From Setophaga petechia (Eukaryota > Chordata > Aves > Passeriformes > Parulidae), in contig JANCRA010000001.1 in assembly GCA_024362935.1 (NCBI GenBank), positions 51,247,501 through 51,311,500 on the forward strand: a DNA stretch of 64,000 nucleotides, given 5' to 3'. Positions 26,001-40,300 of the stretch are shown piece after piece. A program made the position numbers and the translations under genes. The notes under the pieces were generated by a model. It did no database searches. It was not told where the DNA came from and saw nothing but the letters and a program-made list of their open reading frames with translations. Each line of letters begins with the position of its first letter. Position 1 is the stretch's first letter.

Positions 26001-27414
26001 ATGAGGAGGGCTGTAAAGGGCAAGGAGATGATAAGCCTAATATGTGAGAGGAATGATAGTTGTATGTCATATTTGTGCAGACAAAATTGGGTTCTGGGAA
26101 GGAATATGACAGATCCATGTACCTTTTAAAGACCTATAACCTGCATGGCATTTGAAACCTTTCTTGCAGTGTTCTGCCATCTCAAGTGTTCATTTCTTTA
26201 ACTGTGCTTTTCCAGCCTCTTTGCAGCAAACCAGTGCCTCATGGGAGTGAGGGGTTGTATCTGTCTGTCATTGTGACAAGTAAAGACTGTTCCTCTTACA
26301 ACAAAGTGATCTCAAGGAGAAAACCTAGGTATCAATGTGATATTAAAGATCTGCATCTACAATAGCATTTACAGGAAGAAAAAAAACTAAGACAGAAGGG
26401 GCCAAGCAGTAATATAGATTGTACAGAAGAAGGATGATTTCTTAAAGATGTCGTTCAAAGTGAATTTGCTTTGTTGGATGTGGGCTTCAAAATGAAGGCA
26501 CATGATTAAGTTATGTGAAAAAAGAGCAATGAGTTATAGTTCCTGACATTTTTGTGCTATTTTTCTCTAACACTAATATGAAGAAAAATATTGTTCTACA
26601 CTTCAGAGCAATCAGAATACTTTATCTTTTAAAACTGTTTTGGAGAGCGCATATTCTGCAAATGTCTTAGCTCATACTGGATAATGATGAGTAAATGAAA
26701 CAGAATTTCATGCTTTCTAAAATGTAAATATAAGGAGGCGTTCTTTTCTCTTCCTAGCGATCATCCTATGCTACAATTACCTTCCTTTTGGCTGTCTAAA
26801 TAATATTCTCTTGATGAAAGGAAAGTGCTTATGGGAACTTCTATCACACGGTTACAAAGGAAGAAAATATCTTATTTAATGCACAACAGCCAGAATTCAA
26901 AGGGAAAGAACTGAAATTGAAGATGGTCCATTACTGTGGGATTTTTGCTGACCTTTGATCTGGTATGAGACAAGAGCTACCAACTGGGAAATACCCAATT
27001 AGTGCAAAGTTTAGAGTCAGGTGTTTGGGTACACACATTCACCTCCAAAGGCTGATGCAATACAAGCCGTTTTGGTGGTCCTGATTTTCTCCTTCCATGA
27101 GATAAGAGTATGCTCTTCCACAGAAGGAAACCTGGGGAAACAGGGACTGAAGTTTAGGGGGCAGTGTTTGCCAGCTCTGTGGAAAAATAAAAACTCAAGT
27201 GGACACAGGTGAAAGACAATTGAAAAATGGTGAGTTTGTCTCTTGAGAGTGAACTGCGGGTTTGTCTTACTGAGCTTAGCAAAGCAGAGGCTGAGAGAGA
27301 TGTGACTGAGCTCTGGTGCGTGCCTAACTGGAATGAGACAGCACGGCCATCTGTGATGGCAGCAGACAGAATTCAATTGATCCTTTGCTGCCCTATTTTT
27401 CCACATTCATTTTC
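20068..27414. other. Intergenic, no gene recognised
   Basis: This is 7.3 kb of mixed AT-rich DNA. It contains an 18-base T run at 21286-21303 and a 27-base near-palindrome at 23282-23308. A patch at 20421-20436 combines a TAATTA homeodomain-type core with an ATGCAAAT octamer. Open frames of up to about 130 codons (25214-25594 +, 27017-27406 -) show no recognisable family and no splice context. Confidence 0.6.
23282..23308. repeat. 27-nt near-perfect palindrome
   Basis: Two 13-base arms (TTCAGAAGGAGAA and its reverse complement) are separated by one T. They would form a compact hairpin. Confidence 0.9.
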
Positions 27415-28389
27415 TTGGGGGATTACTATTTATAGAAACTACTCTGCTTTGTGTCCTGGGATGTTATTGAAGCTTTCAAAGAAATGTAGGGATGCCTATG
27501 GGTAAGAATTAAGGGGAAGGCCAACAAGACTGACATCCTACTGGGAGTGTGTTATTGTCCACCCAGCCAGGAAGAAGAGGTGGACAACCAATTCTATAAG
27601 CAGCTGCAGAATGTTTCAAGATCACCAGCCCTTGTTCTTAACCTACCAGAGATCTGCTGGGAACTTAACACAGCAGAAAAGAGACAGTGCAGGAAGTTCT
27701 CAGAGTGTGCAGATGACAACTTTAGTCACAGCTGGTCAGCAAGCCCATCAGGGGAGGGACTGTGTTACACTTATTGTTTGCAAATAGAGATGGGCTGGTG
27801 GGAGATGTGGTGGTTGGAGGCCACTTGGGGCACAGTGATCATGAAATTATAGAGTTCTTGATATTTGGTGAAATCAGGAGGAACATCACTAAGATTTGTA
27901 CATTGGATTTATGGAGGGCAGACTTTGACCTATTTAGGGCCCTTAATCAGAGAGTTCCATGGGAAACAGCCCTTAAAAACAAAGGAGTCCAGGAAAGGTG
28001 GGCGTGCTTCAAACCAGAGATCTCGAGGGCACAGGAACAGACTGTCCCTTGTGGTCAGGTGGGGGCTGGTCTCTTTCACCAGGCAGCAACTGACAGAACC
28101 AGAGGACACAGTCTAACCTATATTTCCTTTACCAAGGGAAATATAGGTTAGACTGTGTCCTCTGGTTCTTTACCAAGGGAAATATAGGTTAGATATTAGG
28201 AAAAAGTTTTTTATGGAAAAAGTGATAGAGTACTAGAATTTTCTGCCATGGGAGGTGGTGGAGTCACCATCCCTAGATGCGTTTAAAAAAGATTGGATGT
28301 GGCATTCAGTGCCATGGCTTAGTTGAGGTGTTAGAGCATGGGTTGGACTTGATGAACTTGAAGGTCTCTTCCAACCTTGTGATTCTGTG
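27415..28389 (+). mobile_element. CR1 LINE, truncated, internally deleted and rearranged (+ strand)
   Basis: Between about 27502 and 28050 the translation follows the CR1 ORF2 endonuclease and linker: GKANKTDILLGVCY, EEEVDNQFYKQL, EICWELNTAEKRQCRKF, then in another frame GHSDHEIIEF and DLFRALNQRVPWE. Weak similarity starts near 27415. The frame shifts between about 27722 and 27762. The usual VGDF before NLPEICWE is missing, which removes an endonuclease catalytic Asp. After about 28050 the sequence jumps directly to the CR1 3' UTR, so the reverse transcriptase is absent. The UTR carries a local inverted duplication (28095-28193) and ends CCAACCTTGTGATTCTGTG, as CR1 elements do. The copy is dead. 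Confidence 0.88.
28095..28169. repeat. 33-bp perfect inverted repeat with 9-nt spacer inside the CR1 3' UTR
   Basis: The left arm 28095-28127 starts AGAACCAGAGGACACAGTCT. The right arm 28137-28169 is its exact reverse complement, ending CTCTGGTTCT. The spacer is 28128-28136. A 26-base direct repeat (28127-28152 and 28168-28193, containing ACCAAGGGAAATATAGG) overlaps the right arm. The arrangement fits a template switch that copied a strand backwards and then returned. Confidence 0.95.
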
Positions 28390-31300
28390 TGTCAGCAGGG
28401 CAAGTGCTTGCCTTGGTGAAACAAAGCCTCTGGATTTTGACCCAATTGCATGCCCTGCACAGTATAAGAGTATGCATACCTCAACCTATATGATTCCCTT
28501 AAAGTCAAAATCTCTGCACAGTACAAAACAGTGGTTCTCAGATACTAATGTCATGAACAGAAATATAGAGCAGAAGGGACAGCCCTTTATTCTTTAATTA
28601 ACTCATACAGTTCTTCAGCCATATCATACATCAAGCCTGGCCATAAAAATGGCAATTTTATAGTGTGTATAAAAAGAATAAAATGATTCACAGAGATTGA
28701 AGATCCATTTACAGCAAATGTATATGCCTGTCTGAGTACAACGGATTCCAAACAGATACATTACTGTGACCCATAAAACTACTTCAGTAGCTTATTTACT
28801 GCAACTTTGGGTGACATTGTCACAGATTAATAGTTTTGTAAAAGGTTTAGGTGCATAAGGTCATAATCTTGAAGAGATTTTTTTTTTGGTCAGATGTGTG
28901 ATGTTAGTGTGTAGTGAATGACCATTGCAATTCCTTGATATCCATTATTATGTCTGCATATTGTTAGGATGGAAAATGAGTGGGTGAACATCAGAATAGT
29001 TTGGAAAATTTAGGACAAACTTGATTTGAATATTTTGCACCTAAACTTTTGAACCTGAAAACTTGAAAGGCAAGATTTAAATGCAACATAAATGTGACCA
29101 GTTTAAAAAAAATTATGAAGTTTAAAATGCAGATGGGAATAAGAATTTAAATGCTGTAATCTCTGAAGAGAACCAGCAATCAAAGTCTAATATCCTCATA
29201 TTGTGCCAGATAATGAAATATTAAGCTGGAGATAATAAGATTTCTTTCCAATGAATAGTCTTCAGCATAGTTAAACCTATGAATGAACAGCTCAAGTGTT
29301 TTATGTAAGAAAAAGGTTATATGTCAAGGATTCTGAAGACTGAAAAAAAAAAACAACCCAGCCCATTTACTGCAAACTCTCATCACTCATTCTCTTTTAA
29401 AACTGTGGCACAATTTAAAGCATTTCAAGAAAGACAACTTCACTGGTGTGTACTGATGGCAACTGGGAATGCAGGGGACACTTTTTATCTAGTTTCCCTA
29501 AGGAAACAAAAGCTATGTAATCACCCTCTTTGTGTATGCACATCTACATCTTCCCCAGTAAATGCGAATATTTCCATCAAGTTTGACAAAAAGGCAGAGA
29601 TCTTAAAGACAGTAAATTCCTGAAAACGTTCATAAAACTGGGAAAGCTAATAGAGAGATATATGAGCAGCCTCCAACAGAAGGAACAGATGTGGCTGAGT
29701 CACCTCCATCAGCCTCTGACAAGCCAATACTGACACAAAAAGCCAGAGAAAACCAAATTAAATCCATCTCATCACCCCTGGAGTTGCCAGCTCTTTAATG
29801 TGCCAGTGAGGTGCAAGAATGCTGGTGAGGTAATTCCTGCCTTGACGGACTATGGCACTGGATTCCTGTGGTCATTCACCAAGTGGTTTTATATTTAGAA
29901 CTACAAGGAGGGGGTGAGTCCACTATGGAGCAGAAAGAATAAAAATGAGCTTTACATTGCAAAGGGAATTTCAAAAGAGAAATATTTCTCCTGGGGTCTT
30001 ACAGAACATTGTGAGACAAGTGCAACTCAGTGAAACACAGCTCCCTGCCTCCTTAAACTCCATGTGTAAATCTCAGAGAATCATCTTAGCAAGAGTTTTA
30101 AAACTGAAACAGGAATTACATGCACAACCCTTGTGGATCAATTCAAACATCCATGGAGTGAGTTTCCAACTCTGAGCTGACAGGAAGGGGCCCTTGCATT
30201 GCAGAAGAACAGTGATGAGGACAAAGGCAGAGAACCCCAGTTTCTCTGGGACTTCCTCCCACCTTCCTGCACTGTGGACCCTTGCATCCAACAGGCTGCA
30301 AGTGAGCCACTGCAGGTAGCAGCTACCACTGCTACATTTTCTACCAATGTCTTCAATGCCTTTTTTCCCTGATCCTGCTTTATGACAGATGTTTGCTCAT
30401 TTTTACAAAACTGGTATAGATGTTTTGCCGATTTTCAATGCCTTTCAAATGCCTTTGAAACCATAAACCATCAGTGCTATAATACTGTGCGCAGCAACCT
30501 GTTGTATAAAGAATGAAAAAAGAACAATCTTCCATACAATTTTCCAAGATGTGGTAACTTGTTAACACAATGGGGTAAACAGTGATTATTCATGGAACAG
30601 GTTTTGAGTGTATGCTCTCTTTTACCTGTTTATGAATGCCTATGCTCTCTTTAACTAATACAAATATTCATCTCTACCTCATCACAAACTACAACTGCCC
30701 ATCAATTAATCTCTCTTCTTCCTCTGCATTTTTGCATGATCCCTTTAGGAGACAAATTGTGGAGAGGCAGAAGTATGATTCCTTAAAAAATTAGCAAAAT
30801 TGCTGTAGAAAACATGTGTGGAGAGTGTATATTTACACTTGTAACTGAGGTACATTTCCAGCAAAGGCAAAGCCAGGTTCTCTTGGGAACATACACGGTC
30901 TCTGCAAAACAGTGAATATGTTGGGATTTTTCTCCTCTTTCTAAAACAAACCACAGCATTGCATAAAGAATGTGGCAGATGGTTACTTCCTAATCTGCAC
31001 ATGAAATATCTTCCAGTTACAGAATTTGTTGCTTAATGTCTCAAAGTCCATATTAATTATACACAGTAACAGAGAGGCAGTACTGAAAATTACTGGATCT
31101 GGTTGTGAGCCTGCACAGTCTTCATTGTGGAGTTAAATTGTCACTCATAAAGCAGCTGAAAAGCTGAGAAAATGAAATTTTGGCAAATGGTTGTTGATAA
31201 AAAAAGATGCTGGGTTGCTTTTTCTGCTGCAAATGACCAGGGGAAAAGCATCTCATGAAATCTCCCGTGGGTTTGAGGATTTGGGATTTTTTTAAGCATG

Positions 31301-34300
31301 GAATGGAATTTGTGCTTGTTTTTGAGGAGTCAACAAGGTCTGCTTGTTACCTTATGAGACTTCAAAATAAACTATAGGTGGTATTTGATTGTCATACAAG
31401 CTCTGTCCTGATTTTCTGTCAGGGCTAAACACTCAATAGCTTTCTATCAGTCACTGAATTGCAAGAAAATATGTTTTCAATACACTCATTAAGAAATCAG
31501 GTTAATTACACACCCACACTCTTGTGAAGTCTTAAACCTGCCATAGAGAAACCAGTGATTTTATGATGCTGAAAGGAAGAAAAATACCATGGCAACTTTC
31601 CTGTGCTATTTAATCACATTTACTTAAATTTTATCAGGTGCTTTTGGAGTAAAATGACAGGAAATAATCTATAAAAATTAATGTGCTTTTAAATACAGAG
31701 ACCTTGAATTTGAGTGTAAAAGGAAACCAAATCTCTAATTTAGTGGAACCAGTATGATTAAAAATAATTACATTTGTAAAGCGAGCATTTGGAGAAAAAA
31801 TGATTAATGTGCTCAATAATAACATCCATCTAATTTGTATAATGAGCATTTTCATCTAAAGCCATGTTTCCATTCAGGATATGAAGAGAGTTAAAAGGAA
31901 ATAACTTAGTTAGCACCATCTACCCATATTTATATCAGCATCCTGATTCTGAGTATGTCATGGCCTTGCAGCTCTGTTTGCCATTCAGTCTTTACGAAAA
32001 AACCCCAAGAAGAACAACTTGTAATTAAGTGTTTTAATTTATAGACTCATATACACTCCATGAAACATTAATTGTGGCAAATCAAAAGAAATACTAGACA
32101 TTTAAATACTGATTGCTTGCCATGTCAGCAAAACCACAGAATTTAGCAACCTATATGGATATAAATTAATATTCATTAGAGCTTTATTAACTTTCCCTGA
32201 TAACAACCTCAGAAAATATTATTTTTTCTTTCTCCTTGTGGTTATAACTTTAGATTGTCAGCCTTTTTTTCTCCATCCCAGACTGACCCCTCTCTTTTTC
32301 TGTGAAGCTGCAATTCATCGTTTGCATTGTAGGGGATGATAGAGGATGATGAACTGGAGCACTACAGCTCTTTGAGTTAGCTTCCTGACAGGATGCAAAA
32401 TGAGGAGTAACTTAATTTAAAGAAAAAGAGGTGTTGTTGCTTAGAACATGCCTCAAAAAACCTGCAGCATCAGACCTTCAGAGTGCCTAGCACACCCTGT
32501 GGGCCCCATAGGTGTTTAGGATTGACACCACCAGCACAGACACTGCAGAGGGTCAGAGCTCCCCTGCCTTCCTGCCAGATCCCCAGAGGTGCTGCATGTG
32601 GCACACTAGTTCAGAAACAGAGCACCAAGCTTCACCTGAGAGTTTATTCCTGCTTTCCAAATGCCCTGCCTCTATAACTCATCCTTGTTCCTACTGGAAA
32701 TAAAGTAAGAAGTGTTTGAAGGAGTTTTCCAGGAAAGCCACCTAACTCACTAAAGTTTGTCCTCATGAAGTCTTAGGGATTTATTAGCTCTCATGAGCTG
32801 CTTTAGAGAGTAGCTAAGAGCATGCACTAAACCCTCTGAATTTATCCAGGTATGGTGGGCAGGGAGGAAGGGTGATCCAGAGAACAGATACAGGTCACCT
32901 CTAACTCTAACATTCTTTTCTACTCCCTCTAATTTAACTGCTCCTTATAGGGTGTGTCTCTGACCTAGTTCATTGCATTTCAAATCAATTTCAAGAGAAG
33001 TTTCACAGGAAAACAGAACCTCATTTATATTACTTCTTTAATGCAGTGGTTGTTTAGAATAACTTCATTTCTATTCACTCCCTAAAGGTTTTTCAAACAA
33101 AATATGTTTTCCATTTGCTTGCTAACTGGATGAAGAGGAAAAGAAAATATTCACATTCAACCCAAATTAATGTAACACACCAAAAATGAGAATTCCGTTC
33201 TCAGTTCTTGTTTTTCAAGGAGACTTCAACAGGAATTAAAAAAAAAAGAAAAGGTATTTTCCACAAACTTTCTTTAAGTGTGTCACGTTCTGTTTTCTGA
33301 ATGCTTAATAAGACTTTCAAGCTTGCAGACTTATTAAACAAGACAAGGACATTGAATTTCTCCTGTGTCTCTAGCCTCGTCTATGCCAGAAAAGTTTAAA
33401 TTTTATGTTGTCTGACTAAGCTGGTTATACTTGTCTGTGCTCCCAGCACTGAAAGACTGAGAGTGTACAAAAGAGTTGCAAAAACATAATCTAATATTTT
33501 ATGTGTTAGATACCCAAGGTCAAGGGTGCAAATCCCTTAGTCTGTGTGGTGGTGCATCAATGGAAAATTAATGGGCCTGTTAAATGTTAAGAGGTGTTTT
33601 AGTCACATTATTGTGCTTGCTAGCAGGGCACAGGGCTGAGATGCTGCTGAGGGCACAGCAGATGATCTAATAGAATAACCTTGCAGGGAGATCTCCTTCC
33701 TCATCTGAGGGGCAACAATCTGCCACAGCCTAGCTGGAGGAATTTCATCCACAGAGATCATATCCTTCAAGCGTGCTGCAAGATAAACAGGAGTGCTTGT
33801 TGCTACTAAAGTTCGTCCCCCTTTTCCTCACACTCCCCTTGCAGAAGGAGAGAGGAGAGAACCCAGCCCCCACAGTTCTCAGCTTCTGCAGCTGCTTTGC
33901 AAGTACAGCTCCCTTTAAGAAAAAAAGGTCAGCCAGGCTAGGAGAGCAGACTGTCATTTCTAAGGTAAGACAACTAAGAATCTGTCATGACCATTATTCA
34001 ACTAATCAGAGATAACATCAGCGACCTCATTCTGTCAAAAAATATGTACAACAATGACCTCTTCCTTTATCAGGAGCAATGGGATATGACAGCACAGCCA
34101 TTATTACTGTGTAGATAAGAAAGCACCCCCCTGCACAGTAATGTGTGCCCATGGTTTTTCCTAATGTCTCCCATTTCTCATGCCTGGTACATTTTGATTC
34201 TGATGACAATAATATATTTAAATAACCTTGTAAAAATTTGCAGATATACCTCACTGATGAGAATAATTGGTGATGGTGGGGTATGGTGTGAATTTGGGGA

Positions 34301-37300
34301 GGGCTGGAAACCCCATTTATTTAGGAAAGGACAGATGGCAAATGTGGTCTGGCTGCAGTTTAGCTGGGAAACCTGCACACAGGGAAATTGAACCATTGTG
34401 TTGTACAAACTTCTCAGAAAATTGGTAGTGGCTTAAAGCTTTATTATTCTAGTTCAGAGTCCATGACCTGCATTTCCAAAGTGATTAATAAATTTTAAGC
34501 CATTTTAATAAATTTGCAAGGATCGTTGTAATTTTACAGGCTTGTGCTCTGCATAAGGCCAGGCCAAAGATCAATACCAAATAATCTCTGCATCGACCCC
34601 GTAATTCCTGACTGAGCACTAGGAGTTGCTCTAGAGAGATGTCACAGAAAGATCATTCACCCGAGCTTGAGGTTAGCTGTTCCATCTCTGTTAAACATTT
34701 CTACTTTATTTATAAACTTGTTTTGGCCAGCTTCATTTTCCAGCCAATTATTTTCATGATACTGTTTTCCCCCCTAGAGATTTCTGGTATCAAAACTCCC
34801 TGCTGCACTTCTCCCTGAGTCAAAAGTTTTTGCAGCTCTTGTTTGTGAGGAGCTAAGTGGCAAAGACTTAATGTGAAATCAATGAACCCCAAATTGCCTT
34901 CTTTTTTGTCTTTTTAACCCTTTAGTGGACAGAAAAAGAGCTGGAAGGTTGAGAAGTAAGAGGTATGTGCAAAGAATAATCCCTTCAAGTGTTTTAAATT
35001 AAATTCTATGATGTCATTCTCATGAAAAAGTTTTTCCTGCAAATGTTGTTTGTTTAGGACTTCAAACTGCCTGCATTAATGACAAATAACTCTTCTGCAA
35101 GATATTTACATGTTTTCTTGTCACTGCCACAGACAGCAACTTCATCAAGTATAAGAAGAAGAAAGAGGGGAAGCTTGGGGAGAGAATTCACAAACTGGAA
35201 CTCTGTACTCACTGCATATGATCATGTGACATTGCAAGAGAAATGCTTCCAGCACGAGGCTCAGGAACACACCCCTGTGCCCTATTATAATGGTTTGCCA
35301 CAGACAGATGTTTGCAGAAGTCATGGCCTCACATTCTGTTGGCTCCTTCCCTGAGACACCATTCTGTGAGACATTGCACACCATCCACTCAGGAAGAACC
35401 ACAGTGTCATTCCTGGATGTAGAGCCTTGTGCTGATGGTGCTATAGGGGCAGTTCAAGCTCTGCACCACACAGTCTCACAGCACCCATATAATGGGATTG
35501 TGCTCATTACTATATTTCATTCTACTAATTCTATAATTTTAGATTTAGTTTTGTTTTTTTAGTCAGAGATTGACCAGTTTCCTCCAGACTACAGAAGCAG
35601 ATATTGTAGGCTAATCAGTCCAATGAGGTTCCTGGGGGAGCTGTCAGATGTGTGACCATTTTGTTGCTGACTCCCTGTTTCCCAATGCTTTTGGGTATCA
35701 GTAAACACACTTGCAATTGGTTCAATAACAAAGATGTGAGAGGAATGAGATGACTGCAGACATTTTGCAGCAATCTACAGACATGCTGACATCAGGTATA
35801 ACCATGCTCAAGCTCACTCTCAAAGACAGACTCGCCCTTCTTCCCAAAGCTAGCAGTTCGTTTCATCCCAAACCCCAAAGTTCTCGGAACTGGGAGAGCC
35901 AAGGTCACACTGAGCAGGGAGTGGCCAAGTAAGGAACAGCTCACTGTACTTTGAGCTACAACCCTATTCAAACCAATAGTGTGGACAGGGGTATGAACCT
36001 TGGGACTTCATGGGCTCATACCCACACCTGCAGCCAGGCACCCAGAGATGCACCTTCCTGACATGCTCCTGCCTTTCCTTGGCCTCTCTCCTCCCTCCAG
36101 TGCCTGCTGTGCTGAATCCCAACATCCCAACAAGGGCAGCATGCATGCAGTTCCTTTTGTTTCTACCCCTAGGAGGCCTTGTAAGACCACACATGCTCCC
36201 AAAGCACAACTACTGATGAGTTCAGGCCTTGACTGTCCCCCAAAAACGTTTTTGCAGCGCAGAGGAAACACTGTCAGTCACTTGTGAATTCAAAGATGCA
36301 GGTCCAATCTGTGCTTTATATTAAAAGTTTCCTGTTTAAGCTGCACAAAATTCAGCACTGCTTGGAAGGCTAGATGGGAACTGAGATAAAGCCATTACAG
36401 ATGCCCTAATAATTTTCTTTCACACCAATTATAAAGCTCCATGCCAACATGCAGTAACAACAGGTTGCCAATTAGGCACATTTAAACACTGAGCAGGAAT
36501 TGAGGATATGTACTCCACAAGGCTGGAGGTAGAAAGGAACAGTGAATGCACAGGCTGCGTGTGCTGCTGGCACAATTTGTTTCAAATACATTGCGTAGAA
36601 ACAATGTGTATTTATGGAAGTCACAGTGGTCCCTGCTGCCCTGAGAATCTGTGAATCAAACAGATACTTGGACAGCACTTTCTTGGTTGTTGCACTGTGG
36701 GTGCAACTTCAGAGCACTTTCCATAAATTTCATTTGGCTAAGCAGAGGCAGGAAGCGCTGCTCCATGGAAAAGCAAGGCCTGGATGAAGAGCTGGATGGG
36801 CAGAAAGAATCCTGGCTGCAGGGTGGGAGTGCATTGGTATAATGTACGCTTGTACATATGTTATTAATTTTACTGCTACCCTTTAAGCTGAGTACATTTG
36901 GAACACCAGCTATGTACCACCACAAGCCATGCAGAGTAAATTCTAAAGAAGGGAATTAAAAATGCAGTTAATTTTTCCATGGGTTAGAGCTAGATTTTAC
37001 TTGCTATACAGATTCCCAAGGAGACTCATTTGAGAGAACTAATGAAACATTAATGCCTGCAAAAGATTTTTAAGAGTGGTACTTTAGGAACTATTTGGCT
37101 TTGATGAAAGGTTTGACTGCCTGATAACCCTAGAGCCTGCAGTTATAGTACAATATTTATAAATGGAAGAGACATTTACAGCCTCATAAAAGCTTCTGTT
37201 TATTGTTATCAAATTGCAGTTGCACTGAAACATTAATATGTAGCTTAACCTGTTTCTTGTAGCTTTGTTATGAGAAGTTATGAAGTAGCTGAGCAAGCAC

Positions 37301-40300
37301 AATGGACAGAAAACTAGCAAATGCCAAATGGCAGGGACAGTGCATGACAATGACAGGAGACAATCCAAACATTGCTACCACATCTGTAGTCTGCCTTTGG
37401 TTCTTGAGATATTCAGCTCAAAACCACAGTCAGTGCCATGTTTCCTGTGAGCAAGAATTGCTTTGCACTGACTGAATCCTCTGCTATTCTAGCACAGATC
37501 ACAAATCTCACTAAAACAGGTCTAATCAGAGTGCTGGGGAGTAAATGGGCTAATATGTTCTCCTGGACACCCTCCTGCTTAGCAGATAAGCATTAATTTC
37601 TCCCTTGGATTCTGCACTGACTTGTTCTGGAATCCTGCTCTAGTCCTGCACCTGCAACTACAGGGACTGAATAAACCTGCAAGAAACAGCATCTTATTTG
37701 ACTGAGTAGACTCACATCTTGATCCTGAAATGTGTAGGGTTTGGTGTGGAAGCTGGGTGATGAACTGTCCCGGATATCTGAAAATTTCCAATGCTCAGGC
37801 AAGTTTTGACTATGAAATCAATATCTTGGAAATACAGCAATCAATACAGCAGGACAATGGAAGGAGGTTATGGCTGTGAAAACTTCTGTTACCCCTGTTC
37901 CACCTGGTTAAGCAGCACATTTGACACAGCAGCAGCCTCTGTACAGCTGCTGGTGGATCAGAAATAGCACGGTGCTTCATTTTCCTCTCTGATGGATATA
38001 CATACACATGGCAGGCTCTGAACAAATGTATTTCAATTTAAAACATTATGAGTTCATCAAGGATTGCAGAACTGACATTGATGCTTTTATTGTCAAACCA
38101 GTTCAGCATATAACCTCTCTCCTTCAAGGAAAGCCTTGAGCAAATAGACCTTGCAATGAGATGTGAAGGTTCATCAGTGTAGTCCTTGTCTGGTTAAACT
38201 GACAGAACAATGCTGCAGTGGCTGCTTCTTCATTTAAGATCCCCAAGGTGGCTTCTGGAAGCTACAGTTCTTTGCCCTGCTTGTGGCCCAAGATTCTACT
38301 ATGAACCACATCTTCCCTAAAGCACTAGATCTATTTTGGTGTCAGGCTGTGAGGTACAGCTCAGTGCATGCGTTTTAGCACAGTGCACATTGGAAATGCC
38401 ACTACTTCGGAGACTCTGTCTAGAGGAGATGGAAAGGGCTGGAAATACAAGTTACCAGAAGAATGTACACCCTAGCCTCTTATTCATAGATCCATAGATC
38501 CCTAAAGTTCAAGTACTGAAAATGATCTATAATGGACTTTTCAGCTTTGCCACTGGAAATAAAACACCTTTAGCAATTCAGCAGGAACCATATTTTCTAC
38601 TAAAATACCTTTTGGATAACAATTTCCTGTCCAGCTCTATAAACTCCTAAGAAATCAGTCTAAATACCATAAGTACTTTGGAAATCCTATTTTTTTTCTA
38701 TCCACTGAGAATGAGAATCTAGTGTTCCATATTTCAATCACTTTTTTTTTTTTGTTGCAGCCTGTTAGGCAAAACATCAGTGAAACCCTATAAGGGACCT
38801 CAAGGTCTTTCCATCATATACATACAGCTGGCACAAACACTGTAGGAAGGCTGTATGTTCTGTCCTCAGCGCTCTGGGTTGCAAATAGCAGCAGTGTCCT
38901 ACAGACCAATAGGTTCCAGCATGGATGTGGATAATCAAAATGAGTGATCAGATTTGTAGGACAAGGGGAAATAAGGCCAGAAGAAACTCAGCTTACTGTC
39001 TATCCATCTTCCTTCCCATCCATCTTACATGCCTCCTCAACTATGAAATGTTTATTTTTCATGCTTGTCTTCATATTTAAGGCTTAGTATCTTTTTTTCC
39101 TTTCCTTTGGAATCTTCAGACATTACATGAGCCATTAAAAATGAAGAAGGAAAATATTCTTTTGGCAATGGTAATGCAGACACATAAATCTTCACTGCTT
39201 TTTCAATTCACACACTGCATTCTTTTGCACTTGCTCCCTGCTGAAACCAGCATGATAACTACAAATTTGAAATTGGCTCTTAATTTAAAGACCTTTGAGT
39301 TTTGGTGCTCTAGATTTGCATTTTCAAACTTTGTGACATTTACGTGAAGGGACCAGGGTTATTTAAATTTATTTTTCATTATCAGTAAAAGAGCCTTCTA
39401 TATATTTGTCATGATTAATTTGAACACAAGTCCCTGAAACAAAAGAATGTAAAGGCTTTTAACTTTAAACTTTTAGTACTAAGTAGTTTTTCTTGATGGG
39501 AAACTCTTGTGATACATGATACCTTTTCTGCAGCTTGCTGGAGAATTTTAGGAAAATGGAGATGAAGTTCTTAAGGTCATTGTCCATGCAAAAGGACATG
39601 TCTGACCATCTCACTCCCCCCCAAAAAAGGGTTCTGGTTAGTTTGTTTCCTAGTTGTCAAAGCATAAAGTAAACATTTTACTAGGGCCACACTATCACCC
39701 TATTTCAACACTGAAAACAGCATGCAATGAAGACCAAACACACAAAACCTTACTCCTAGATGTAAATACAGTTTCCATGTAGTGCAGATTACAATCTAAA
39801 TGCATGCACAGAGTGCCCAGAGATACTTTCTTCCAGTTCAGACTGGTGATTTGATGCTCACTCACTTGTGTACACCAAACTGCTGTCACAGGTGCTTGCC
39901 AGCAGCACTGACTCCAACTGCACTCCACAATTTCCCTCTCTTGGTAGCTCTGGGGATGCTTTCCCTGCTGGAAAACAGGAGGCACAGACATTCCATCATT
40001 GCAGAACACTGAAACCATCTCTGCTGTAGCCCTGCTGCTGAGGAAACAGCAGCCCTTGCTGCCTGCCTCCCGGGAATGGGTGACAGCAGCAGGAACATGA
40101 AGGTGTCACACCTTGCTGTGCTCCATTCAACAGCAATTGCTGCTGCCAGCCGTGTGCCACATCAGCGGGCCCCAGCAGGCTGTACATGTAGCACAGGAGG
40201 AAGCTTTGCCAGCAGCAGGGTGAGCTGAGGCTATGCCTAAGCCTGGGAGAGGAAGAGATGGAACAGGCTCCACCCCACATACCCCTCCAGCAGAGGCCAG

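Noticed and set aside
27017..27406. 129-codon open frame on the - strand just upstream of the CR1 copy
   Set aside because: No family match. It is antisense to a region with weak CR1-like or unknown sequence and is most likely chance.
32460..32710. GC-richer stretch ending in GGAAATAAAG, considered as a terminal exon of an unknown transcript
   Set aside because: There is no conserved reading frame and no acceptor or partner exon, and one AATAAA hexamer is not evidence.
38481..38535. Possible old CR1 end on the - strand (CATAGATCCATAGATCC)
   Set aside because: The TTGGAAGGGACC block expected next to it is missing.
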